The notes beneath the pieces were generated by a model that saw only the letters and a list, made by a program, of their open reading frames with translations, made no database searches and was not told the DNA's origin. A program made the translations under genes and the position numbers. From Armatimonadota bacterium (GTDB taxonomy: Bacteria > Armatimonadota > JAAZEB01), in contig JAAZEM010000203.1 in assembly GCA_012512265.1 (NCBI GenBank), forward strand, positions 1 to 38,176: 38,176 bases of DNA, read 5' to 3'. Position 1 is the first letter of the stretch; every line of letters starts with the position of its first letter. Below are positions 16,304-24,268 of this stretch, one piece after another.

Positions 16304-19300
16304 ATGATCAACCGCCTGATCACTTTCGCGCTGGAGCAGCGCGTGCTCGTCCTGATCCTCGCCGCGCTGCTCATCGGCGTTGGGGTGAAGTCGGCGCTCG
16401 AACTGCCGATTGACGCCGTGCCGGACGTGACCAACGTCCAGGTGCAGATCAACACCGACGCGCCGGGGCTGTCGCCGTTCGAGGTGGAGAAACTGATCAC
16501 CTTCCCGCTGGAGCTGGCGATGAGTGGCCTGCCGGAGATGGCCGAGCTCCGCAGCCTCTCCAAGTTCGGGCTGTCGCAGATTACCGTCGTCTTCAAGGAC
16601 CATGTGGACATCTACTTCGCCCGGCAGTTGGTGTCGGAGCGGCTGCAGGATGCTTCGCAGCACCTCCCGCCCGGAGTGGGAGCGCACCCGGAAATGGCCC
16701 CGGTGAGCACCGGACTGGGGGAGATCTACCAGTTCGTGGTGGAGCGCATCCCAGGGGCGAACGGAGTGGGTGCCCACTCCTCCATGAGCGCTATCCACCG
16801 CGCGGAGGGGATCCATAGGGCGGAGGATGAGGAGCACCACCGCTACCTGGCGCCCTGCGGCTGCCCCTGCCCGGTCTGCACGCGCAGGGACGCGGGGCTC
16901 GTGCAGAGCTCGCCGTGGCTCACGCCGTTCGATCCCGACGCCATGTACCTGCGAACGCTCACCGATTGGGTGATCAAGCCGCAGCTTCGCACGGTGCCGG
17001 GCGTGGCCGAGGTGAACCCCTTCGGCGGGTTTGAGAAGCAGTATCAGGTGTTGGTCGACCCAGACCGGCTGGTGAGCTACGGGCTGACCCTGCGAGACGT
17101 GTTCGAGGCGCTGGGGCGCAACAACCGCAACGCCGGCGGGGCCTACATCGAGCACGGCGCGGAGCAGTACCTGGTGCGCGGCGTGGGCCTGGTCCGCAAT
17201 ATCGAAGAGATCAAGAACATCGTGATCACGGCGCACGACGGCATCCCCATCCGGGTGCGCGACGTGGCCGAGGTGGTCGTCGGCCCGGAAGTGCGCCAGG
17301 GGAGCGCGACGAAGGATGGCCAGGGAGAAGTCGTCACCGCCGTGGTGATGCTCCTGCGCGGCGCGAACAGCCGGACCGTCGTCGCCGATGTGAAGAAGAA
17401 GGTCGAGGCTCTCAACAAGAGCCTGGCCCCGGCCGGCGTCCGGATTGTCCCCTTCTACGACCGCACCGAGCTGGTGAAGAAGACGATCCGGACCGTCGAG
17501 AAGAACCTCTTCGAGGGCGCGGTGCTGGTGGTCGCCGTCCTATTCGCGCTGTTGGGGAACATCCGGGCGGCGCTGATCGTGGCTTCCGCGATCCCGCTCT
17601 CGATGCTCTTCGCGCTGACGGGGATGCAGAAGTACGGCATCTCCGGGAATCTGATGAGTCTCGGTGCAATCGACTTCGGGCTGATCGTGGACGGCTCGGT
17701 GATCATGGTGGAGAACTGCGTGCGCCGGCTGACAGAGCGGCGGCGCGAGCTAAAGCGCGCGCTGACCCCGGACGAACGGCTGGCGACCGTGCGCGCCGCC
17801 GCGTTGGAGGTGCGCCAGGCGACGCAGTTCGGCGAGATGATCATCATCGCTTCCTACCTGCCGATCCTCACGCTCACCGGGTATGAAGGCAAGATGTTCA
17901 AGCCGATGGCGCTCACCGTCGTCTTCGCGCTCACCGGCGCGATGATCCTCAGCCTCACGCTGATCCCGGTGCTGTGCGCCCTCTTCCTGCGCGACCGGCC
18001 GGTGGAGCGCGAGAATCGCGTCCTGGGATGGGTGCGCCGTCGCTACGTGCCTGCGCTGCGCTGGGCGATAACACATCGCCGGACCACCGTGCTGGAGGCC
18101 ACCGCACTCTTCCTGGCCGGCGTCTTGCTCTTCCCGTTCCTCGGCTCGGAGTTCGTCCCGAAGCTGGATGAGGGGGCAATCGCCTTCTCGGCCTTCAAGC
18201 TGCCCAGCGTGTCGCTCTCCGAGGCCACGCGCCTGGCCACTACCATCGAGAAGGTGCTGATGGAGAAGTTCCCGGATGAGGTGGAGACGGCGGTCACGAA
18301 GACCGGGCGCGCCGAGATCGCCACCGATGCCGCCGGTCCGGACCACGGCGACCACTTCATCATACTGAAGCCACGCAGCCAGTGGAAGCGCGCCAAGACC
18401 AAGGAGGAACTCGTCAACCTGATGAACGCCGAGCTCTCCAAGGTGCCTGGCATTTCCTATCTCTTCTCGCAGCCGATCGAACTGCGCGTCAACGAGCTAA
18501 TCTCGGGCGTGCGCTCCGACGTGGCGGTGAAGGTGTTCGGCGAAGAGATCGACATCCTGCGCGAGAAGGCCGAGGAGATCGCGGCGGTGTTGCGCGAGGT
18601 GTCCGGCGCGGCGGACACGAAGGTCGAGCAGGTGACCGGCCTGCCGATGCTCCAGATCGAGGTGGACCGCGACGCGATCAGCCGCTATGGGATCAACGTG
18701 GACGACGTGCAGGAGGTGGTGGAGACGGCCATTGGCGGCAAGGAAGCCACCGAGGTGATCGAGGGGGACCGCCGCTTCAGCCTGGTCGTGCGCTTCCCCA
18801 AGGCAGTGCGCGAGGATCCCGAGGCAATCAAGAACACGCTTGTCACCGCTCCGAACGGACAGCGGATTCCCGTGGCAGAGCTCGCGAGCGTGAAGCTGGT
18901 GGAAGGGCCGGCGCAGGTGAGCCGCGAGTGGGGCCAGCGGCGCGTCGTGGTGGAGACCAACGTGCGCGGGCGCGACATCGGCTCCTTCGTTGCCGAGGCG
19001 CAACGGAAGATTGACGAGAGGGTGAAGCTGCCGGCCGGGTATCGCGTGGACTGGGGCGGGCAGTTCGAGAATATGCAGCGGGCCCGGGCACGGCTGATGG
19101 TCGTTGTGCCGGTCACGCTCTTCCTGATCTTCGTCCTCCTTTTCACCACGTTCCACTCGCTGCGCCAGGCGCTGCTGGTGTTCACCGGCGTGCCCCTCGC
19201 CGTGACGGGAGGGGTGTTCGCTCTCTTCGCGCGCGGGATGCCGTTCAGCGTCTCTGCCGGTGTCGGCTTCATCGCGCTCTTCGGCGTGGCGGTGCTGAAC

Positions 19301-19648
19301 GGTCTGGTGATGGTCTCCTACATCAACCAGTTGCGGCAGGATGGGAAGGAGATGGCGGATGCCATCATCGAGGGCGCGGAGGTGCGCCTGCGCCCGGTGC
19401 TGATGACGGCGCTGGTGGCCAGCCTGGGCTTCATTCCAATGGCGCTCGCCACCGGCACCGGCGCGGAGGTGCAGAAACCGCTCGCGACCGTGGTGATCGG
19501 CGGGCTGGTGACATCGACGTTGCTCACCCTCTTCGTGCTGCCCACGCTCTACGCCTGGTTCGAGGGCAAGATCGTGCCGGCAGTCCCCAAGGGGAATGCT
19601 CGCCATCGCGAGGTGGACCCCACCCCACACGCCGGCAGTCTCAGATGA
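16304..19648 (+). CDS. HME-RND heavy-metal efflux pump (CzcA/CusA family) with a Cys/His insertion
   Basis: 1114 residues, proton-driven inner-membrane pump with 12 membrane helices and large periplasmic domains. Family blocks seen: P-D-V-T-N-V-Q-V-Q-I-N-T, P-L-E-L-A-M-S-G-L, D-W-V-I-K-P-Q-L-R-T-V-P-G-V-A-E-V-N, and in TM4 A-I-D-F-G-L-I-V-D-G-S-V-I-M-V-E-N. The D-F-G..D-G..V-E-N signature is of the divalent-cation type (Zn/Co/Cd/Ni), not the Cu/Ag type. Between G-E-I-Y-Q-F-V-V-E and L-R-T-L-T-D-W, where family members have about ten residues, there are some 65 (~148-213), with five His and a cluster C-G-C-P-C-P-V-C at 185-192. GGGAGG precedes ATG 16304 by 12 bases. Last gene of the operon. 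Confidence 0.95.
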   Translation: MINRLITFALEQRVLVLILAALLIGVGVKSALELPIDAVPDVTNVQVQINTDAPGLSPFEVEKLITFPLELAMSGLPEMAELRSLSKFGLSQITVVFKDHVDIYFARQLVSERLQDASQHLPPGVGAHPEMAPVSTGLGEIYQFVVERIPGANGVGAHSSMSAIHRAEGIHRAEDEEHHRYLAPCGCPCPVCTRRDAGLVQSSPWLTPFDPDAMYLRTLTDWVIKPQLRTVPGVAEVNPFGGFEKQYQVLVDPDRLVSYGLTLRDVFEALGRNNRNAGGAYIEHGAEQYLVRGVGLVRNIEEIKNIVITAHDGIPIRVRDVAEVVVGPEVRQGSATKDGQGEVVTAVVMLLRGANSRTVVADVKKKVEALNKSLAPAGVRIVPFYDRTELVKKTIRTVEKNLFEGAVLVVAVLFALLGNIRAALIVASAIPLSMLFALTGMQKYGISGNLMSLGAIDFGLIVDGSVIMVENCVRRLTERRRELKRALTPDERLATVRAAALEVRQATQFGEMIIIASYLPILTLTGYEGKMFKPMALTVVFALTGAMILSLTLIPVLCALFLRDRPVERENRVLGWVRRRYVPALRWAITHRRTTVLEATALFLAGVLLFPFLGSEFVPKLDEGAIAFSAFKLPSVSLSEATRLATTIEKVLMEKFPDEVETAVTKTGRAEIATDAAGPDHGDHFIILKPRSQWKRAKTKEELVNLMNAELSKVPGISYLFSQPIELRVNELISGVRSDVAVKVFGEEIDILREKAEEIAAVLREVSGAADTKVEQVTGLPMLQIEVDRDAISRYGINVDDVQEVVETAIGGKEATEVIEGDRRFSLVVRFPKAVREDPEAIKNTLVTAPNGQRIPVAELASVKLVEGPAQVSREWGQRRVVVETNVRGRDIGSFVAEAQRKIDERVKLPAGYRVDWGGQFENMQRARARLMVVVPVTLFLIFVLLFTTFHSLRQALLVFTGVPLAVTGGVFALFARGMPFSVSAGVGFIALFGVAVLNGLVMVSYINQLRQDGKEMADAIIEGAEVRLRPVLMTALVASLGFIPMALATGTGAEVQKPLATVVIGGLVTSTLLTLFVLPTLYAWFEGKIVPAVPKGNARHREVDPTPHAGSLR

Positions 19649-20733
19649 GCACCACCCTCCCATCGCACGAACCGCTCGCCCAGCTCAGGCGGGGTCACGG
19701 AGACGCACTCAACGAGGCTTACGACTGCGAAGGGCGTCCATGAGCCATATACTCACTGCCCTGATTGCCAACCGCGCACCATCCGGCACTGGGCGGGCGT
19801 TTACGGTGACGGATGATGGATCACCCGGTCACGTGCCCTGCGACGAAGGTCGGTGATCCCCGCCAGGGCGTCCTGGCCTGATGCCAGGCTGTGGCGGGCC
19901 AGGCAACAACCCACCCCGGTACCCGTTCGCCCCAAGCCTCCCCCAACAAAGGAACGTTCATGATTCTTTATGGTGATGGGCCGCCTCTTTCGTGAGAGCA
20001 TCACTCCCGTGCCCCCACCATCGGGGTGACCAGCGTGCGCCAAGACTCACGCGAGGTAATTGAAACAGTGCCGCGCCCTGAAACGTATAATAGGTAGAGC
20101 TTGCTCTTCAAACAAGCACTAGACGAGCACCTTCGCCCTGGGGGCGCCGCAGTGAACCCAAGGCTACGGTGACAGGATGGCACGAAGAATTGGAAAAGTA
20201 ACCAGCAGTTCATAGCCATTACACTCATCGCGATCATACAAGGAGTCTGTGTGAGGAAGTAGGGCTCCGAGACCGGTGTCTTATTCGTCTATAGCGAACG
20301 CTTTTGGGCGTCCTTCGTAGTTCTGCGGGGCGGAAGAGCGGCTCGGGGCCCTTGTTGTTCCTGATTTAAGGAGGGGAGACCCGCCATCACACTAAGACCA
20401 ACAAGCGAACGACAGCAATCGGACGGAACGCGTAGCCGGATGGATTTGTGTCGAAAAGGCGTTGGCGTTGCATGTCGGGCCGTTACGGGGGGATGGGCCT
20501 GCATGGCAATCCCGCGCATCATCCGCAGCGAAGCGACGGTCGAAGCGGTTCGGTTCCTGGCAGAGGAGGTGTTCACGGAAGCAGCTTTCATGTTATCGGG
20601 GTCTCGGTTTACCAGCTGGGTCTTGGCTCCGGGCGCTCTCATGCTCCTGCGGCTGGTTAGTGACGCTCACAGTGGAAGGATGAGTTGAGTACAGGAACAA
20701 GCTCGCTCGCTTCGTCAGGTTGCGGACCAGATC
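19649..20733. other. Long gene-poor interval after the efflux operon
   Basis: About 1.1 kb without a gene I can support. A short stem CTGGC-N5-GCCAG lies near 19870-19885. An open frame at 20440-20688 lies in the same frame as the following small gene and is separated from it by a single TGA, but has no recognisable similarity. Lower GC patches (for example around 20080-20230) contrast with the efflux operon. Confidence 0.4.
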
Positions 20734-21024
20734 ATGATGGCGCTATTCGCTGATCTGGGTGAGACCAATATCTTCGGGGTCACCCCTGCCGATCTCATTC
20801 GGGGCACGGCGGAGGCGCTCTTCCTGACACCCGAGATGGGCGGTATGGGTGAAACGGAGACGCTGCTCCTGGAGGATCTTGCAAAGGAACTGCTCGACAC
20901 CGCCGACAGCCTCTGTAACCCGGAGAGCATGGCGACGGTGATATGGGTTACGCGCTACCTCAGGAGGTTAGCACGTGCCTACGACGACACGAATCGCATC
21001 GTCAGGATCGAAGCACATGACTGA
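20734..21024 (+). CDS. Small acidic hypothetical protein
   Basis: 96 residues, acidic, predicted mostly helical, no membrane helix and no motif that I recognise. The segment L-L-L-E-D-L-A-K-E-L-L-D-T-A-D-S-L-C and V-T-R-Y-L-R-R-L-A-R-A-Y-D-D-T read like real protein. A strong hairpin follows 25 bases after the stop, which supports expression. Against it: no clear ribosome site in front of ATG 20734, and the frame stays open 15 codons further upstream to a TGA at 20686-20688, beyond which a further 80-codon open frame continues. It could therefore be the 3' half of a broken gene. Confidence 0.5.
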   Translation: MMALFADLGETNIFGVTPADLIRGTAEALFLTPEMGGMGETETLLLEDLAKELLDTADSLCNPESMATVIWVTRYLRRLARAYDDTNRIVRIEAHD

Positions 21025-21033
21025 ATAAGGGCG

Positions 21034-21045
21034 GTTACATGTAAC
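21034..21045. promoter_or_regulatory. 12-bp perfect palindrome
   Basis: GTTACATGTAAC, 9 bases beyond the stop of the small acidic gene and just before the terminator hairpin. It could be a protein-binding site; the sequence alone does not say for what. Confidence 0.3.
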
Positions 21046-21048
21046 AAG

Positions 21049-21082
21049 CCGGGGTCTGGAGATCGCTCTCTCCAGACCCCGG
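21049..21082 (+). terminator. Strong hairpin after the small acidic gene
   Basis: A perfect 14-bp stem (CCGGGGTCTGGAGA paired with its complement) around a 6-base loop. No T-run follows on the plus strand (TCGCCTGTGG), so it may act as an RNA-stabilising end or a Rho-assisted terminator. Confidence 0.6.
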
Positions 21083-21225
21083 TCGCCTGTGGTCTGCGAG
21101 CATCCGCCTGGGTAGGCGATTGGCAGGTAAGTTCAAGACGGAGGCGGCGCGAAAACCAGCGGCTGCGAGGCCATCATTATGGAAGGACAATCGTTGAGAT
21201 AGCGCCGCGATGGCGTCATCCCCAT

Positions 21226-21372
21226 ACGCTCAAGGCGGAGCTAATTCGTCGCCGTATCTTCCGTGTCCAGGAAGGAGCCCGGCTGGAGATCCTCTCCTGC
21301 ATCGATACCTGGTACAACCGGTAGCGGCTGCATTCAGCCCTCGGCCATATGACGTTCCATGAGTATGAGAGC
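21226..21372 (+). pseudogene. IS3-family transposase (OrfB) 3' fragment
   Basis: Translation gives T-L-K-A-E-L-I-R-R-R-I-F-R.. then I-D-T-W-Y-N-R-(stop)-R-L-H-S-A-L-G-H-M-T-F-H-E-Y-E-S-L. This is the C-terminal end of the rve/DDE integrase of IS3-type OrfB, where the expected sequence is W-Y-N-x-x-R-x-H-S-A-L-G. The stop is a TAG at 21322-21324, where Gln (CAG) is usual. Everything upstream of about 21226 is missing or unrecognisable. A dead relic, lying about 50 bases from the truncated end of the nuclease-like pseudogene on the other strand. Confidence 0.8.
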
Positions 21373-21421
21373 CTGGCCAGTGCCCCACAGCAGACTGCCG
21401 ACGAAATCGGGGCAGGATCAC

Positions 21422-22014
21422 TCACGGATTATCGGGGTAGCTCTCCAGGGTAAGCTGGCGCGCCTTGCCGAAGTGCTGGTCCTCATCATACTCGATGACG
21501 AGATTCAACGCCTCGACATGGAAATCGACGGTAAGGCGACGCCCTGGCTGGATGAAGCCATCATGCCCGCGATAGTCACGCAGTACCGTAGAAGGCGAGT
21601 ATAGAGAGGGTCGAGCTCCTCCGGGCGAGGCACGCGTAGCCACTCGAACGCCCCCTCGGAAACCACGGTGCCGAAACGCTTCTGCAGCAGGCGCTGGAGT
21701 GCGTTCTTCTGGGTAACCTTATCGAGGCGGCGTTCCGCTCTTGGTGGTCCGGGATGCCGATGCTCTCCCCTGCCGGATGACGAAGGGGAGGTATCGCTAC
21801 CCGTTACCACCATAAAGCCCAGGCGCCGGAAGAAGCACGCCGTCTCTTGGCCTCCCGAAAATGCTTCCTGGCTGAGTCTCTCCCCGAAGCACACCTCGTA
21901 GGCGATCCCGCGAATGGCCTTTGCCGGATACTCTTTCCCCTCGTGGATGATAGACGTATGCCTGGCCTTCGTGTATCGCTCAGGATGCTCGTCGTGCCGG
22001 CGAATCGCTTCCAT
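21422..22014 (-). pseudogene. Frameshifted and truncated McrA-head/nuclease-like gene
   Basis: The N-terminal ~75 residues (E-G-K-E-Y-P-A-K-A-I-R-G-I-A-Y-E then S-G-G-Q-E-T-A-C-F-F-R-R-L-G-F) resemble the N-terminal head domain of ScoMcrA-type restriction enzymes. A linker and a segment L-Q-R-L-L-Q-K-R-F-G-T-V-V-S follow. Coding then switches frame by one base near 21600: the continuing protein is R-G-H-D-G-F-I-Q-P-G-R-R-L-T-V-D-F-H-V-E and L-N-L-V-I-E-Y-D-E-D-Q-H-F, a pattern like a PD-(D/E)xK or Vsr-like nuclease core. The frame ends at 21422 next to the IS3 relic. ATG 22014 is the first usable start. Probably a dead defence gene; domain names are from pattern recall. Confidence 0.6.
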
Positions 22015-22203
22015 GACGTGGGCGGCGGTAATCTCTTGGCATCAGTGACTACCTCTCTACCCCTGTCCACCCCTGGCGCATCACCCATCCGGCTGCTGCG
22101 GCCCCGTCGCGATGGCCGTCGGCGAGCCACCGCAGCGCCGCCAGTGCTGCCCCACGGGCCCGGCGCGGTTCCTCCGCCGTCGCGGATCATGCCGCCGGGG
22201 CGC

Positions 22204-22905
22204 TCACTCGCGGTCGTTGGCCAGGGCGACCTCCAACAGGGCCCGGATGACCTCCCCGTCCCGCCCGTCAGCCACATCCCACGCTGTCCTGCCCTCATCA
22301 TCCCGGATGCGCGGGTTGGCCCCGCACGCGAGGAGCGCCATCACGACTACCGGGTCGCTCGTAGAGGCCGCCAAGTGTAGCGGCGTCTGCCCCCTCCGAT
22401 CCCGCACGTTCACACGCGCTCCCAGCTGCACCAGGTAGCGGACGGTCTCGGCCCTGAATGCGGGGCTGAATCTTGCCGCGTAGTGGAGGGGCGTCATGCC
22501 TGCGTCGTCCGCCATATCGAGCGGGAGCCCTGCGTCCACTAGCACCTGGATACACTCCTCGTATCCCCAGAACGCGGCGGCGTGCAGCATCGTCATGCCT
22601 TCCCTGGACTCGACCCAGATATCTGCCCCATAATCGATCAGCACACGCATCACCTCCGCGTGGCCCTTTACGATGGCCTCAAGCAGCGGGGTTTGTCCCG
22701 GATCCGGCTGGTCGTCAACGACGGCGCCATATTCCAGGAGCAAGCGCGCGACCTCCGCCTGGCCGCTGGCAGCAGCGACGTGCAGGAGTGTCCGGCGGCG
22801 AGCGTTGCGGTGGTTGGGGTCCAGGCCGGCGTTCAAAGCCACGCGCAACCGCGAAACAGTGCCGTTGCGCACCCAACGGTAGAGAGTCTGTCGCTCCACC
22901 ATCAT
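22204..22905 (-). CDS. Ankyrin-repeat protein
   Basis: 233 residues made almost entirely of ankyrin repeats: a degenerate first unit, then T-L-L-H-V-A-A-A-S-G-Q-A-E-V-A-R-L-L-L, T-P-L-L-E-A-I-V-K-G-H-A-E-V, T-M-L-H-A-A-A-F-W-G-Y-E-E-C, T-P-L-H-Y-A-A-R-F, T-P-L-H-L-A-A-S-T-S-D and a shorter last unit. A protein-binding scaffold, no signal peptide or membrane helix, so probably cytoplasmic. The start has GAGGAGGATGACGG directly before ATG 22905 (a second ATG follows at 22902). It stands alone between the nuclease relic and tRNA-Val; partner unknown. Confidence 0.9.
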   Translation of the reverse strand: MMVERQTLYRWVRNGTVSRLRVALNAGLDPNHRNARRRTLLHVAAASGQAEVARLLLEYGAVVDDQPDPGQTPLLEAIVKGHAEVMRVLIDYGADIWVESREGMTMLHAAAFWGYEECIQVLVDAGLPLDMADDAGMTPLHYAARFSPAFRAETVRYLVQLGARVNVRDRRGQTPLHLAASTSDPVVVMALLACGANPRIRDDEGRTAWDVADGRDGEVIRALLEVALANDRE

Positions 22906-23181
22906 CCGTCATCCTCCTCGAAAAGGGGTTCCCTTCCCCGGCCGTGCTCTCCTGGGTTGAGTTTGGGATCCTGCAGTTCGTGGTGTCCTGGCTCGTGCCC
23001 AGGCACCGATCATGCCAGCACAGATGGGCACCTCCGGGGAAGCCGTTTGCGATCTCCACCCGGGTTCAGCTCCGTAGCACCGGTGGAGCCCGCGGACAGC
23101 TTGGGGAGCCGGCATGGGGGACTGCCGGCACTCCGGCCTGAAGCACGACGGGCAGCCAGCCGCTGGCTAGCAGAGTGAAAA

Positions 23182-23209
23182 GCCCCAGGAACAGCATCAT
23201 TCCTGGGGC
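23182..23209 (-). terminator. Terminator of tRNA-Val
   Basis: On the minus strand, directly after the tRNA 3' end, a 10-bp stem GCCCCAGGAA / TTCCTGGGGC around an 8-base loop is followed by TTTTC. A clean intrinsic terminator. Confidence 0.85.
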
Positions 23210-23214
23210 CTTCT

Positions 23215-23291
23215 TGGTGGGCGGTGAGAGACTCGAACTCCCGACCTGCTGGGTGTAAACCAGCCGCTCTAACCAACTGAGCCAACCGCCC
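23215..23291 (-). tRNA. tRNA-Val (anticodon TAC)
   Basis: A complete cloverleaf on the minus strand: acceptor GGGCGGT / ACCGCCC, D arm with GGCTCAGTTGGTTAGAGC, anticodon loop TTTACAC with anticodon TAC, T arm with GGGAGTTCGAGTCTCTC (one weak pair). The discriminator A is followed by an encoded CCA. The terminator follows within a few bases. Confidence 0.95.
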
Positions 23292-23465
23292 GCATCTATG
23301 GTAGCGGCAGGATGCCGCCCACACCCTCATTATACTGTGCCTGGCCGTATGAAGTCAATGCGATCCTCCATCGAGTTCGACAGGCGCGGGAAGGCATGCC
23401 AACCCGCGGTTGGCATGCCTGGACCCTGCGAGCTCTCTCAAGAGAGTATCACACCATCGAGACGC

Positions 23466-23708
23466 CTAAATGTTCAGCTGATCCTCCAGCTCTGCCGCGG
23501 ATAGCAGATCGCTATCCGGACCCATCGCGTTACGGGCAAAACGCCCTTCCTGACACGCCACTGTGAACCACACCGCCGCGGCGGCGAGAGCCAACGTCGC
23601 AGCGGCAAAGACCCGCCAAGATGGCAAGCCGGCAGCGCCGGTCGCTACGAGCGGCCCTCCGGGCGCCAACTCATCCGGCGATTGCAGTACGCCTGCTTCA
23701 GCGTTCAT
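23466..23708 (-). CDS. Small single-pass membrane protein
   Basis: About 80 residues. One clear membrane helix, W-R-V-F-A-A-A-T-L-A-L-A-A-A-A-V-W-F-T-V-A, then a basic-acidic tail ending L-L-S-A-A-E-L-E-D-Q-L-N-I. No family recognised. ATG 23708 has GGAGCGGGTC in front; an in-frame ATG at 23720 and a much longer reading to 24032 exist, but the extra N-terminal part is rich in Cys, Trp and Pro and does not look coding. Isolated, downstream of an odd conserved-looking RNA motif (see findings). Confidence 0.5.
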   Translation of the reverse strand: MNAEAGVLQSPDELAPGGPLVATGAAGLPSWRVFAAATLALAAAAVWFTVACQEGRFARNAMGPDSDLLSAAELEDQLNI

Positions 23709-24268
23709 GACCCGCTCCATTCCTGCCGACACAACACACACCCACCGGCGGTCGCGGTCCGGCCGCCAACCGTCGTCATTCCTGTAGACAACAGGATACA
23801 CGCTTTTGTTACGCCCTCGCCCGAGAGGGCTCCAGTGGCACGCCAATTCCGGGAGCACGCAACGGGTTGCTTCCGCCACATCCGGCAGGAAAGCGGGCCA
23901 GCACGTCGAAGGCTCTGTTCTGGGATGGTCGATGAACCCGCTCTCATCCCATGGTCCCATCGGACAGCAGCCGTCCTGGCTTCCCTTCATCGCCGGGTCA
24001 CTCGTGTCATCGCAGGGTGAGAGGATCTTCATTCGTGCATTCTGACGTCTCCAATCGTGGTCTGTCGTGCCTGAGAGATTCGGGCGTCTCCCCTCTGCTG
24101 CCGACGGGAGGCATCTTCACCGGATGAAAACGAGCCAGGCGGCACGTAGGTGCACTGCGTCCGCTCGATCATCCTATGGGCTCGCGCTTCCGGGCGCGCC
24201 GGCTCGCTGCGGCGTCCCTCTGCTGGGGCAGGCATCCACGCCGGCCCAGGACTGATTGAGGAGTTTAT

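Noticed and set aside
15617..19663. Long minus-strand open frames opposite the adaptor and pump genes
   Set aside because: Shadows of the plus-strand efflux genes, which have clear family motifs, ribosome sites and operon spacing.
20289..20642. A 117-codon minus-strand open frame
   Set aside because: No ribosome site, no recognisable motif and unlikely composition; overlaps an equally weak plus-strand frame.
23709..24032. N-terminal extension of the small membrane protein to 188 residues
   Set aside because: The extra part is rich in Cys, Trp and Pro, has no family likeness, and a better ribosome site lies at the internal ATG 23708.
24061..24130. TPP riboswitch on the plus strand (CTGAGAG string)
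   Set aside because: The other conserved TPP blocks (ACCTGAT, TGCCAGCGTAGGGA-like) are missing and the downstream gene is a hydrolase.
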